Positions 34,601 to 46,335 of a stretch of 64,000 nucleotides of DNA are shown in pieces. The position numbers and the translations under genes are program-made. Location of the stretch: contig JAQFVV010000022.1 of NCBI GenBank assembly GCA_028023455.1, positions 9,631,100-9,695,099 of the forward strand, read 5' to 3'. This DNA is from Epiperipatus broadwayi. Its lineage: Eukaryota; Onychophora; Udeonychophora; Euonychophora; Peripatidae. Under the pieces are notes generated by a model that saw only the letters and a program-made list of their open reading frames with translations, made no database searches and had not been told where the DNA came from. Every line of letters begins with the position of its first letter. The stretch's first letter is position 1.

Positions 34601-37038
34601 AGCTATTTTATAAAGAATGCATATATTTTTAAAATGAAAAATTTTGGTTGTAATTTAAGAGTCATAAAATTAGAAATTTTGAATACCTCATGGCATAGTG
34701 TTTATTACATGTTACAATCATACTTTTAATCTGGATTTTATGTGACACTATGTGAATTTTGAAATTTTCATATAGATTTTAATTAGATGGAAATTGTACA
34801 TGCAACTTAGTCAACTATCTAATAAAGGTCAGTAAGTGGATATCTAGTTACTTTTAGCTAGAAACCAAAGTCATAAATTAATTAGGATTGGTAAGATAAT
34901 ATCTGTGCATTTTGAATGTAAAAATTAAAAAATGCTGTTGTTATATGATGTAATCTTCATTACTGTCAGCTAGGTATCATATTATTGTAGATATTCATCT
35001 CTCAAAAGAGATTAAGAGGAATGATTGTTTTGAAGAATTAGATTATGACTTAGAACTGAATCTTGTAACATGAGGGTAGCATCCTATTCTGTATGGTTTG
35101 ATGCAGTGGTAGAATGATAGACTCTAAAATGTAAGGTCCATACATCGGGCCCAATTCTGTCACTTCCAGCATTCAAACTATTTATGAACTCCTGATCAAG
35201 AAGTCATTCAATTTTTTTTTTAGTGGCATATACTGAAAATTTCTAAAGTCGCATAGAAATTAAATTTTCACAGTTTTGATTCATCAGAGAGAATGAAAGA
35301 GTAAGGTTAATATACGTGTATATATGTCAAGTTTCCTGCCTAAAGGAGGTTGAGGAATGATTAGTATCGTAATTTTAAAACTACATCGTAGACTTTTATT
35401 GTGATGTAAAAAAAGATAATGTGAAGATATGCGATGTTTTAAATTAAACCTCATTTTGTTAAAAACTATTCATTTTTCATACTGTTGCTTTTTTTTAGTT
35501 AATTATTTGTTACCAAGTAATCTTTAATAATTGCTCATTAACATGTCTAGTTACTATTTCATGTTATTTCTAGCAACGCTGGCGCTATATTAATTTAATA
35601 ACGCTTTAAAAAAACTATACAACCTGGCGAGTATTGGAATTAATGATAAAGTGCTGAATTTGTAAAATTATTTTTATAAAAATATGGTTCTCTATTTTTT
35701 TATTTTTTTACTTTTTGAAAAGATTAAGTAATAAATTTATAAATTGCTTGATGTATTTTTATTTGTCAATTTAACAACTAAAATAAAGAAAAAGAGAAAA
35801 CTATAAAGAACTTTCATAAAAACTGAAAATGGATTGCACCCAAAGGGATAATCACATTGTTCTTAATGGGCGTTTGTAAAAGCAGGATAGCACTGCAGTA
35901 TGATTAGGTTCAGCGCTTTGAATATTTAATGATGAATGTTCATAACAGAGTGACAACAATATTAATGATCTCCCTTATAAGAGAAAATCCCTGCTTGGAA
36001 AAAGTAACAAAATTTAACTTTTAATATATGCATATTTATAAAGTTGGTAATCAATAAATCGTTAGTCTTATATAAAGTCACACATACATACACAACTATT
36101 CTTTCTCAGAGGATAAAAAGCAAGAAAGTAGAGCGTTGAACTTTTCTCCACTGATCCATCTTATAATGTAAGTGCTCATTAAATGTATGATATTGCTCTA
36201 AGATTTAGAAAATATAATAAATAACATTAAGAGGGTGGAAAGCAATGGCAAAGTATAATTACAATAATCAAGTATTATTATCCAATCACATTACTCTATT
36301 GCCTATTTATACTACCTGTTTCTGCAAGAAAACATACATATATAGACCCAACTATCAGCTGGAAAGCCTAATAATTTTTTTTTACGATTTTTTGAAAGAA
36401 TGCCAGGAAGACCTTTGCTAGTAGGATTCTATTTTAGATTATTTTATAATTTATATACACATATTAACGTTAAGTTTGTAGTATTTGATCAGTAAATAAT
36501 AATCACTTGTATAAAACGCAGTTAGTAAACCTGAGAAGGAAATATGTGCAAAAGACATCTTTTCAAAGTAGGTTGTGGCTGTTAAATGTTATTTAGAATA
36601 GAAATGATGCTCTTAAAATGTATAGTTACTGATTTAGCATCAGATATATATAGCTATATAAGCATGTTAGTTTGGATTCAAACCTTAGATTTTTTTTTTA
36701 AAATTTCAAGCTATCAGCTTGATATTTAAAAAAGAAGTTAATTCATATTTTTTTAATTTTGTAATATATTTATGAATCCTATTTGCCATTTTAAAAATAC
36801 GTTTTTCCTTCAGTTATATTTTTAAAGAAAAAATACATATTCAAAATTAAATATTTATGTTTTTGTTAAATTTTGTTAAAAAATAATTTCAAAATATGAA
36901 AATAATATTAGAATAAAATATCAACTTTGCAAATGAAATAAAAGAATAATAAATAGAAATAAATTTTCATTTCAGCCTTCAATCTAACAAAATGTATTAA
37001 TTTAAAAAAACTTATTCCATCAAGTCTATATGTATTAA
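34601..37038. other. AT-rich DNA with a decayed SINE
   Basis: Second-family SINE at 35085-35225. Slightly less AT-rich patches at 35560-35640 and 35830-35990 have no ORF or partner. Otherwise nothing. Confidence 0.45.
35085..35225 (+). mobile_element. SINE, second family, best copy
   Basis: GATGCAGTGGTAGAATGATA is A-box-like and ATCGGGCCCAATTCTG is B-box-like. Then come CACTTCCAGCATTCAAACT and the tail GAACTCCTGATCAAGAAGTC, closing in a T run. The tRNA-like promoter boxes are about 45 bp apart. Reference copy for the weaker ones. Confidence 0.6.
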
Positions 37039-37194
37039 ACCATTCAACATCACCTGACCACATTCTTTATGCTTACCCAGGCTGTTTACACAGAGGCAAA
37101 ACTCTTTATATAGTAGAGACACTCAGTGTATCTATTGATTACTCTGACTTGTACTGAATGGTGCTACTATATGGAGAGTTTTGCCTCTGTGTAA
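37039..37194. mobile_element. Family-1 mini-hairpin
   Basis: Only the outer ends remain. CATCACCTGACCACATTC through GAGGCAAAACTCTTTATAT is joined after a few bases to the inverted CTATATGGAGAGTTTTGCCTC. The ribozyme core is deleted. An internal-deletion derivative. Confidence 0.8.
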
Positions 37195-37523
37195 GTCTAT
37201 ATGTTTTATAAAAATTTCATTAAAGCTTAAATTTACATACCAAAAATATTTTTTGAAATATTAAAAATGAACTTTTCAATTAAAAAAGTAAATAAACTAT
37301 AATTTTTCAGCTGTCAGGTTTTTTTCTAAAAAGCAAATATATTTAAATAAAAGTTAAGTGTAAACATCATGTATTTTTAAGAAAGAAATATTCAACAATT
37401 TTACAAAAAATAAAAATAAATAAACAAAATATAAACTTATTTCTCTGTTATTGCAACACCAATAAAAGTCTACATTAAGCAAATGCAGGAGATTCAGCAG
37501 AGAATATGGCTACTCTTCTTTTT
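37195..37523. other. AT-rich DNA, nothing recognised
   Basis: No supported feature. Confidence 0.5.
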
Positions 37524-39540
37524 GATGTGATGTGATGTATTTGGCTTCTCCTTAAATGAAGTCAAGAATATCTCAGCAATTATGCCCAGATAAACCTGTT
37601 AGCCACTTTATTTTCCATTCCCCACTCTTAAGTCTTCCCATTTTCTGCCCCATCCCATTTCCATAACATAATCTTTGTCAACTCTATGGCCTTTATATCT
37701 AAGTCCCCCTTATCTCTTCGCAAACCCAACATAAAAACTAATAACTCACTTTCTGTATAGTCACTTTGTTCATGTCTATTCTCTCATAACTTCATTAACT
37801 GTACTCTTTCTGCTTTCAAGCATTTACATTCAATCAACAGATGCCTAATATTTTCTATACCTTCCTTACACAATTTGCACATTAAATCATCCATAATTTT
37901 CCATTTACATGTATATTCTCTTGTTGCTAATGATCCCATTTGAGCCTTAAATAATAAACTACTTTACTTACTATTATCATAAATTAACTTGCATTCAATA
38001 TTCTATTTACTTCTATATGTATTTAAACTCTTCTTACCCTCCATACTAGTTCTCCATCTCTCCAACTCCCTATTTTTTTATTAATGCTTCTATTCTTTTA
38101 TCCCATTTCTTACCATTATAACACTCAACAATCCTCCTAACACAATCATCTCACCTTTTATACAAGTATACTGATATAAATTCTTTATCCAAATCTTTTG
38201 TATACCGGATTACCTTTCTCACCCATCTTGTTATCTGCCCTTTACTCATAACCCAATTGAACACTATTTTTGCTATTCTTTTACTATCCATAAACTGCAA
38301 CCTACCAAACATTTTCATTTTACTTTTTGCATCTCTCATATAGAAACTTGACCATCCCATTTCTCCTTGAATTGCCTCCTTTGCTGTCCACATCTCTGCA
38401 TCTAATGCATGTCTTCCTACTTCCCTTTGTACTTTCTCTAAATAATCTAAAACCCTTTTACTAACACATAATGCATCATTACCATATGTTAACCCTGCTA
38501 CTGCAACTCCCTTCCATGCTATTCTAGCTATATTATATTTATTATATGAAAATACTGTTAGTTTCTTTATCAAACCCTTTCTTTTCTTTGCTTCATTTAC
38601 CAATTTCTTCTCCCATTCATCCAAGCAATTTTTCTGATTACATAAGATGATTCCCAAATATCTATATCTATCCACCACACTTAACTTTATATCCCCCAAT
38701 AAAAATTCTACATCTTCTCTTTCCCCAGTATTAACCATCATTATATTTGATTTTTCTTCACTAAATTTAATCCCCGTCTCTTTACCCACCCTTGCACATG
38801 TCCTCAACATAATTTCCATATCTTCTCTTCTTTCTGCACACAAAAAGATATCATCTGCAAAAAAAGACCCGACAAAATATATACTCCCTTGCCACCTATT
38901 AATGATATCTCTACCCCTCTTCCTAGTCTTTCTATTGCTTTCTCCATTTCACTCAAAAACAACAAAAACAAAATAGTGACATAAGGCATCCTTGCCTTAA
39001 TCCCACCCCACTTTTAACTTTAAATAATTCTATATCCCCTAACTGGTAAGTATAATAATTATTTTCATATAATTTCTTAATAATATTTACTAAAGCTTCA
39101 TCCATTCCCAAATTGGCTAACCTTACCCATAATCTATTTCTATTTACTCTATCATATGCTTTCTCTATATCTATAAAACTCATATATAATGATCTACCTG
39201 AATTCCTACTCATCTCTATAAGTTGTGTAACCACAAACAAACTATCTCCTATACGCCTATCTGACCTAAAACCTCCTTGCATTCCCCCCATTCCATTATT
39301 CTCTTCCATCCACTTTACAACTCTTCCAGCTACCATATATGAGAAAACTTTATATAAAACTGATGTTACCACTATCAGTCTATAATTATTTAACTTTCTA
39401 TGATCCTTACCCTTTCCTTTAAATAATAATCTTATTCTTGTATTACTCCAACTAACCGGAAAAACTGTCTTCTGTGCCATCTTATTAAAACATGATAATA
39501 ACCTTGCTTTTGCTCTATTTTATTACCAACAGCTACTGAC
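37524..39540 (-). mobile_element. Non-LTR retrotransposon, 5'-truncated, best-preserved LINE
   Basis: Minus-strand element running from the first reverse transcriptase block to a short ATCACATCACATC-type tail at 37524-37545. It includes the RT (38151-39480), a zinc-knuckle-like CKLCKEGIENIRHLLIEC (37840-37900) and a 3' UTR shared with 9013-9165. RT blocks of this kind (RG/RS-DRRIGDSLFVVTQL, FIDIEKAYDRV) occur in a LINE group seen in chelicerates and some other invertebrates. That placement is from memory and is not a search result. It is less AT-rich and clearly younger than its neighbours. Confidence 0.88.
38151..39480 (-). pseudogene. LINE reverse transcriptase, frameshifted
   Basis: Three overlapping frames make one protein of about 440 residues. 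Frame 1 (39480-38953) holds FKGKGKDHRKLNNYRLIVV, the fingers GGMQGGFRSDRRIGDSLF, box A FIDIEKAYDRVN and box B GVGLRQGCLMS. A frameshift near 38990 leads into FLLFLSEMEKAIERLGRG (38989-38804). A second frameshift near 38880 leads to FFADDIFLCAERRED, the catalytic ADD, and then KFSEEKSNIM and YRYLGIIL (38843-38151). All three catalytic aspartates are present. The frameshifts make this copy non-coding unless they are assembly errors. The opposite-strand ORFs at 38647 and 39113 are shadows. Confidence 0.9.
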
Positions 39541-40189
39541 CTGACCTCTAGATACTATAGTTAGAATTAAAATCATACATCTATTAAATGATTTCTGATT
39601 GTAAAAATTATTCAAAGCATAAACTGTCATTGGAAAATTCTACTATCAAATTCCATTGCAGTGCCATTGTAATGCTTGCATGAAAGTCATGAAAGGTTTT
39701 GAGATTCATAGTTATATTGGTTCAATTTTGAGTTCTAATTTCCCATTAATGAAGGCAAAAGCCAAAAATTTGTCTGAGGATGCTTATCTAGAAAACATTG
39801 ATTATTCAAATTTATGATAGATGGCATTTGAGGGATAAGAAGAGGAAGTCTGTTTTTATTTATATCATAGAAAACTGAAAGAATCTAGTGATGATACGAA
39901 TTTGTATTTTGATTTTTATATAAAATGTCATAAAAATGAGAAAGTATTTTCTATCAACATACAATGAAGATTCTGCCTCATTCTTTACATAAAACTGAAT
40001 CTTCCAACCTATTCATTATGCTACCTGTAAAGTTAAAAGAGAATTCTGCCTCAAATATTCTTTACATTTTTTTTCATTTTAAGTTAAAAACTTTTCCTTA
40101 CCAGAACATATATTTTCCATTGAATAAAGTATTGTATAAGTTAGACATATAAAATTCTCATCTGAAAATAGAATTAACACATATCACAA
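39541..40189. other. AT-rich DNA with one diverged family-1 core
   Basis: At 39744-39777 a CUAAUGA-AGGC-AAAA-GCC...UUUGUCUGAGGAU stretch resembles the family-1 hammerhead with a mutated core. Nothing else. Confidence 0.45.
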
Positions 40190-41117
40190 GGTTCCAATCA
40201 GGTGCATAACAATGAATTGTGTTGCTATGGCATCAAAATACTATTACTACAAAATTTGTAGTCATACTTATGTCAAGACATCATAGTTCGATGATCAGCA
40301 TGTGTTTATTTGTTACAATTGCCTGACTTCAGAAAAATGGCATGATGAACATTTTATGGTAAATATAAGCCAAAAATACCCATAAGAATATTGTTAATAA
40401 ATTTTAATTTTAAACATTGCGCTATAAAAACTTTAGAGTTGGATGAATGATAGTTTTTTTATGGTTCACTTGGAAATAATACATCAACATGCTAAATTAA
40501 CAATTTCCACATGGAAATTAAACTCCTAGTTAAAGTGAGAAACTTATGAAATTATATAATAAAATTCCGGCCTTCCAAAACATATATACATTATAATAAA
40601 ACTATTAACATGAACACTGGTGGTATAATGGTGAATAGCCACATCAAGAATACAGAGCTGAGTACCCTAGATCATCAAAGTAAAAATGATTTCATGGTGT
40701 TGGATATCATAGAATACCACAAGTGTCAGAAGTATTCTCTACAGAATAACCTTCTCTTTACCTAAAAACATAATAAAATTACTTCAATATTGAAGATATA
40801 TGGAATCAAAAATGGATACTCTCTACAAACTAATTGATCAGCACAAAGTTAATGTAACTGGTTTTCAGAAAATTTTATCATCCTTCTGTTAATGCATATC
40901 TTCTTAAAAAAATTGTATTATTTTTTTTGTTGAATACACTGCAACATTGGTATGATTGCTTTTATTTTAATCCATACTGTAAAGCAAACAAATTCCACTG
41001 AAGATCATTCAAATGAATCAAGCCTTAATCTGCTTTTCTTTTTATACCTTCTGTATTTATAGAAAAATTCTATTCTCACAATAGTTTGGGTGGATATGTA
41101 AATAAGGATCAAATATA

Positions 41118-41369
41118 TTGGTAACTTTTAGAATGGATGGATTTAAACAAGATACACTTTATGATCACAAGAAAGAAGGAACATTCCATTTAGATAGATG
41201 GAGAATAGAAACAATACCTGATTTATGTTTTGTTTTTAGCATAAATGGTTTACCCCTTCCTACTGAACTATTGATATTGGATCATTCCCTTTATAAACTT
41301 TATCTAAGCACTCTTGGAATCCAAATTCCTATAGTTAAAAAGTTATTTTGTTCCAATATGAAATTTTAA
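41118..41369 (+). pseudogene. LINE endonuclease C-terminal fragment
   Basis: An open stretch of about 80 codons encodes RWRIETIPDLCFVFSINGLPLP and LGIQIPIVKKLFCSNMKF. In jockey-like elements DLCFVS...PLPTxR...LDxFP..QHRP and IQIPxVxSxPxPRWNF close the apurinic-like endonuclease. Part of the element 40190-43870. Confidence 0.65.
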
Positions 41370-41789
41370 GAGCTAACTGAAACTGATATACTATACATAT
41401 ATTTAAGAATATTAGTAGAATCTATTCATTTTCTTCATATATGTTTAACAAATTCATTAAATCAGTTGTCTGACAATCCATCCCTCATGAATATCAAAAG
41501 CATGAATAGAGAAAAACTAGCCATGATCTTTATATCCAATGTTTGTTTCCCAAAATTCTGGAAATTGTTGACAAACTTTCAAAATTACTGGATGATATAA
41601 GAAAAAAAATTGAGGGAATCATAGACATGCAAAACTCTGCAAGTCTGTTCATAAGACCTATCACTGATAGTCAGGTAGACAATCTTATATGTCAAGATTC
41701 TAAACCCAAGATTCATAGAATGAGGGAAAAAACCATCATTTGAATACAAATGCAAGCAGTTTTTTCATAATATTTTTTTAAATATCAAT

Positions 41790-41791
<2 letters not shown>

Positions 41792-41832
<41 letters not shown>
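41792..41832. repeat. (TA)n microsatellite
   Basis: Uninterrupted TA run of about 20 units inside the decayed LINE. Confidence 0.97.
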
Positions 41833-41834
<2 letters not shown>

Positions 41835-42051
41835 CAGATGATTATTAAATTGAACTTGCTCATAATTGTTTAAACTAGGAAAGATTCTAAAAGCAGATAA
41901 CTTATTTCCAGGGTTTCTAAACAATTTAGGACCTAAAGTTAAAGCATGGTTGGTAAAAACTATTCAGTAATATTTTTCATACAAAAATTATTACAAAAAA
42001 ATTGGTGTGAATGTAAAACTATCGCTGTCTTAATGTGAAATAATCCTAACA

Positions 42052-42243
42052 ATGATCAAAAACATTATCACCCAATATTGTTGTTATATGTTCTCTACAA
42101 GCTTTTTTGAAAGAATCATATTGCCAAGAATTTTTCCAGTAGTTCAGAATCATCTAGCTATAGACCAGGATGATTTTAAACCAGGAAAAAGATGCTGTGA
42201 ATATGTTTCATCTTTAACAACTTATATAAAAAAAGCTTTATAA
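42052..42243 (+). pseudogene. LINE reverse transcriptase fingers fragment
   Basis: Encodes SFFERIILPRIFPVVQNHLAIDQDDFKPGKRCCEYVSSLTTYIKKAL. This corresponds to the FKxFERII..R..P..E..L...QAGFRPGRSCxxQVLxLTxxIE block of jockey/CR1-type RTs. Part of the element 40190-43870. Confidence 0.8.
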
Positions 42244-43042
42244 ATATATTAAATATTTGTTTGTCCTTTATTAATATTATCTTAGCTTATGACTGTGTTA
42301 GAAAAAATGGTTTTCTAAAAGTTTCTAAAATTCTTAAATATAGTTCAATAATTTACTTGTCAAAATGCTGCCAAATAGAAAAATTATACAGATACTAAAA
42401 TAATAATCATAGTAAATATAAAATTGTATAGAAACGTCTTTTACAGGATTCAGTTCTTTCACCCATTTTGCTTTGTCTTCTCAAAAGAGCTTCCTTCCTA
42501 TAATAGAAATTTTTTAATAAGGATATGAAAACATTGGAAATCTTTTTCAAAGTCTGAAGTCATATTTTTAATGTATGATCAATTTTTCATCTAAACACAA
42601 TATATCATCTTACAATCTGAATATATCTTTTACAATAATAGTCTGAAGGTCAGCCCCATCACATATTATTATGAGTAACCTTGGTTCATATCCTACCTTA
42701 TTTCCTCATTTAACTTTCTTGAAAAGTTATTTGGCACTATTTGAGATTGTGATGCAAATACTTTACAAATAGTTATTCCTTCTTTTGCTAAGTGTTATTT
42801 CATTGTGTGGAGAAAAGTTCCTACATTAAAATTATGAGATTATAAATGCTCAATTAAATATTATCCCCAAAAATATTATTGGCACCACTTGAATCTTTAC
42901 ACATTTCTTCACTGCAAATCAGAAGAGAAGTTACTTTCCACCAAATAGATAATAATCTGTTGAATAGATCAGAATTGTCAACAACTCATCTCAAATCTTA
43001 AGCTCATCTCAAATCAAGATCCCCTTTTTGGATGTTCAACTA

Positions 43043-43067
43043 CCCCCCCCCCCCCTCCTTTTTTTCC

Positions 43068-43134
<67 letters not shown>

Positions 43135-43143
43135 CCCTTCCTT

Positions 43144-43190
<47 letters not shown>

Positions 43191-43299
43191 CCCCCCCCCC
43201 CCCCCCCCCTTTTTTTTTTTCTTTCCCTCTCCCCCTTCTTTCTCCTTTTCTCCCCCCCCCCCCCTTTTTCCCCCCCCCCCCCCCCCCCCCCCCTTCTCC

Positions 43300-43337
<38 letters not shown>

Positions 43338-43365
43338 CCCCCCCCCCTTTTTCCCTTTTTTTTAA
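43043..43365. repeat. Poly-C tract with T interruptions, suspected artefact
   Basis: About 320 bp of almost pure C broken by single Ts and short T runs, with one GG near 43336. It interrupts the LINE between its thumb and C-terminal CGKTQTMKHIM motif. The two overlapping proline-rich ORFs are translations of this tract. In such AT-rich DNA a tract of this kind is more likely a base-calling or consensus error over a short homopolymer than real sequence. Confidence 0.9.
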
Positions 43366-43988
43366 AAATTTACCGAAATCACACTTATTTTCACAATTTT
43401 TTTTTTAAATTTTTTAAAAAATTTTTTTTTCTTTGAAAAACTTGTTTTTCTTTAAAATAAATGAAACGACATATTTATATATCGTTATAACTAGGAATTT
43501 GCATTTGAAGAATTAGAGTGTTAAAATGTAATTCTTATGATGATCCAAAGAAATTTCTTTTTCCAGATCCAAAATAAAGCCTGGTAGATTTTATCTTTCT
43601 AAATACAAATGAAATTTTATCCAACAAATTCAAGGGAATCCATGGTTATTGTGCTTACTTGTTTTATAAAATTCTACTTAATAGCCATTAATATATGAAA
43701 ATGTGGAAAAACACAAACTATGAAACACATAATGCCATGGTGGAAGAATTTTAGGACTTAATGAAACCACTGGTGAATCTCTTTCATGATTGCAATCTCC
43801 ACAGATTCATTTGTGACATTGTTATTACTAAGTTACATGGTTAAAAAAAATCCATACATTAAATAAATAAAACTTGATTAATTATTTTTATATACATGTA
43901 ATATATGAGTTTTTAATATTGTACTGTAAGATATGAATTAAAGATATGAATCTGAATAAAAACAAAGGTTAAAAGTTTCATTTGGAAT

Positions 43989-43989
<1 letters not shown>

Positions 43990-44057
<68 letters not shown>

Positions 44058-44081
44058 TTAAAATAATAATAATAATAATAA
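43990..44081. repeat. (AAT)n microsatellite
   Basis: About 30 AAT units with one interruption near 44056. Confidence 0.97.
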
Positions 44082-44283
44082 ATTATTAATTAAAAACACA
44101 AAAATAAGATTTATGCAACTAATTTACATTCTACTAAACATCACATGATCACCATTTTTATACATACACAAGCTGTTAAAACAATGACAAAACTCCCCAG
44201 ATAGTAGTGCTACCCAGTGTAAGGCAGAGTAATCAATGGATGCAAGAAGGTTTGTTCATAAAATCCTTATCTAGTACCTAGTC

Positions 44284-44339
44284 ATTTAATATCCCCAGAT
44301 TAGTTTCTAGCTTGTGACTTTCCTCAGTGAGATTTGGAT
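44284..44339 (-). ncRNA. Hammerhead-like motif, family 1
   Basis: Minus strand: CUGAGGA (fits CUGANGA), helix II AGUCACAAGCU, GAAACUAAUC and UGGGGAU. The core is intact but the 5' side of inner stem I is shortened. Confidence 0.4.
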
Positions 44340-44439
44340 CTGAAAACACTGCACTATGATGTAGTGCCACTCAGTGCAAGACAGAGTAATCAATGGATGC
44401 AAGAAGGTTTATGCATAAAATTTCTATTTAGTGCCTACT

Positions 44440-44496
44440 CAAACAATTCACCAGATTATTCTAGCTTATGGTTTTCACCAGTGAGGAGCTTTGGAT
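44440..44496 (-). ncRNA. Hammerhead-like motif, family 1, core-mutated
   Basis: Minus strand: the core reads CUGGUGA (A6 lost) and the GAAAC box is GAAUA. Inactive by expectation. Confidence 0.35.
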
Positions 44497-44536
44497 CTGA
44501 AAGCACTCACCATTCCAATCTAGTGCAGTACTCTCA

Positions 44537-44596
44537 GATCTAAAGTTCTTCACTGATGAAAGCCATAAGCTAGAAACTAGTCTGGGGATATTGGGT
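44537..44596 (+). ncRNA. Hammerhead-like motif, family 1
   Basis: CUGAUGA, helix II AGC-CAUAA-GCU, GAA, ACUAGU, C17, UGGGGA. The core is complete; the 5' inner stem is UUCUUCA, giving two wobble or mismatch positions. Confidence 0.5.
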
Positions 44597-44700
44597 GAGT
44601 ATGCACTAGATAAGAGATTTTATTCACAAATCTTCTTGCATTGATTATTCTGGCTTGCACTAGGTAGCACTACTTTATGAAGAGTTTTTCCATTGTTTTA

Positions 44701-45663
44701 ATTTACATTCACTTAAAAAATAATATTTTTTTTTTCCTGCAGTTTTGTCATTAGTGATTTTAGTCTCAAGTTTAAAAAAACTATGAGAAAGTAGATGTTA
44801 TTTCTTAATAGAAAAGGGAAAGTCTTTTTTTATTTATAACTAACACAGATTTGACAATATTTTTAAAGTATTTTCATATTTACAATTTTAAAATGATTTT
44901 TATATTTTTTTACCAGACCACAAATACTATTGTATGAATTATTAATGCTTAAAACAATGAAACATTTTTTTTATGCATTTTCATCTCATGTTATTTAAAT
45001 TATTTTTGAATTGCAATTTTTCATTAATTAAAAGTTTATTTTATGTGGATGAAAATTTAAATTTTTACTGGTACTATATTTTTCCCTTACCTGATTTTTT
45101 TCCTGGGCATGGATACAATTTTTACAATAACTTAATAATGTATCATAAAAAATTTAAAAAAAATGCTTTTTAAAGCTAACTTACCATAAAAAACAATAAA
45201 ACTAATAAATTATAAAAATTACAAAAAAATAAAGAATATAAATATGTTTAAACTTATTAATTTTAAATTTATTCATAAATTGTATCTTTTGATATGTTAA
45301 TTTTAAAATTAGATCATTTTTAACGTTTTAAAATTAATCAATATTTAATTAAGAAAAGAATGATAACTTTATTTGGAGGGTCTTTTTACTAATAAAATAA
45401 ATATTAATTATGATATAATTTGTTTACAAATATTTTAATAATAATAATGGTAAAGAAGGAAAAAAAATGAACTAGTACCTGAATTTGATTGATTTTTTTC
45501 ACTTATAAAAACATATACATATAAAATCAGATAAAATAAATATAATAATCAAACTAACTCCACAATATTGCTATTACTGTTTTTTTTATATATTGATATA
45601 TTTAGCTACTATTGATTTTTTTATTTTGGTATATTTGTTATTATTGATTTTTATATTGGTATA
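44701..45663. other. Extremely AT-rich DNA, nothing recognised
   Basis: Poly-A and poly-T rich with no supported feature. Confidence 0.5.
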
Positions 45664-46330
45664 TTGAATATTGAAAACGTATTCCAGAGTATTTTGATTA
45701 TCTATATATATATTCGATGCATGTGGGTCAAAATCATCGTTGTTCTGTTAAGAATCTATGAGACCCATTTGAAGACTGATAGTTCTTTGGTTCACTATAT
45801 ATCCATTTTGTGCAATAAATCATACCTCTTTGATCTTATGTTTTCTATCATTTCCTTCTTCACACATTATCTTAAAGATACTAGGATCAAAATTGTCCAT
45901 ATTTTCTTTCATGGTTGTAAAATATGGATATATTTGTTGAATTGGTCTTGAATTTTTTATACATTAATGTATGTTGTATCAATCTTCATTGTCCTTACCT
46001 CTACTATGATAAAACAAAAGCAAACCTAAGAACAAAATTGACACAACATACCTTAAAGTATAAAAAAGCCAAGACCAATTCAACAAATATATCTGTATTT
46101 TACAATCATAAAAGATAATATGGACACAGTTTTGACCCTAATAGCATTAAGTTAATATGCAAAGAAGGAAACAAAAAAGTGTAAGATCAAAGAGGCATGG
46201 TTTATCACACAAAATCAATAAGTAATCAATTGGAATGACTAATAGTATTCAAATTATCAAGTAATAGGTCTCATAGGTTCTTAACAGAACAACCATGATT
46301 ATGATGTGTCTGCATTGAAAGTATACTCGG
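45664..46330. mobile_element. Inverted duplication of a PLE fragment
   Basis: The segment 46074-46325 (plus) is repeated in reverse complement at 45710-45950. Shared blocks are ACCAATTCAACAAATATAT, AGATCAAAGAGG, GGTCTCATAG and GTTCTTAACAGAACAAC. The spacer carries the start of the coding fragment. Head-to-head terminal repeats are known for Penelope-type elements, but this duplication includes coding sequence. Confidence 0.8.
45965..46260 (+). pseudogene. PLE GIY-YIG-like C-terminal fragment
   Basis: Encodes LYYDKTKANLRTKLTQHTLKYKKAKTNSTNISVFYNHKR and, past a frameshift, YGHSFDPNSIKLICKEGNKK. The Y-x-G/K-T...LRTRL..H and H....GH pattern is that of PLE GIY-YIG domains; the YIG glycine is degraded to D. 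A minus-strand partner copy starts at 45950. Moderately sure. Confidence 0.55.
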
Positions 46331-46335
46331 TTTAA

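Larger units (their letters stand above)
40190..43870 (+). mobile_element. Jockey/CR1-like LINE, heavily decayed
   Basis: Coding remains read in order. There is a possible endonuclease start (MVNSHIK.TELSTLDHQS, 40625-40690) and an endonuclease end, IETIPDLCFVFSINGLPLPTELLILDHS (41205-41290). RT block FFERIILPRIFPVVQNHLAIDQDDFKPGKRCCEYVSSLTTYI follows (42100-42235), then IFVCPLLI..LMTVLEKM, the thumb GTI.DCDANTLQIVIPSFAKCYFIVW (42730-42800) and, beyond the poly-C tract, the C-terminal KCGKTQTMKHIM (43700-43735) of the usual CGxxQTMxHI motif. Stops and shifts throughout. Low identity suggests an old insertion. Confidence 0.75.
44133..44700. mobile_element. Family-1 compound element, three cores
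   Basis: Starts with CATCACATGATCACCATTTT. Two left-arm units run in the same direction (44133-44345 and 44355-44510), followed by one inverted right arm (44530-44700). The units are linked directly at GTAGTGCCACTCAGTGCAAG, so tandem and inverted organisation occur in one locus. Confidence 0.82.

Noticed and set aside
38647-39385. Plus-strand ORFs of 90-109 codons
   Set aside because: Antisense shadows of the minus-strand LINE reverse transcriptase.
43028-43436. Two overlapping proline-rich ORFs of 126-134 codons
   Set aside because: They translate the poly-C tract in different frames; low complexity and probably an artefact.
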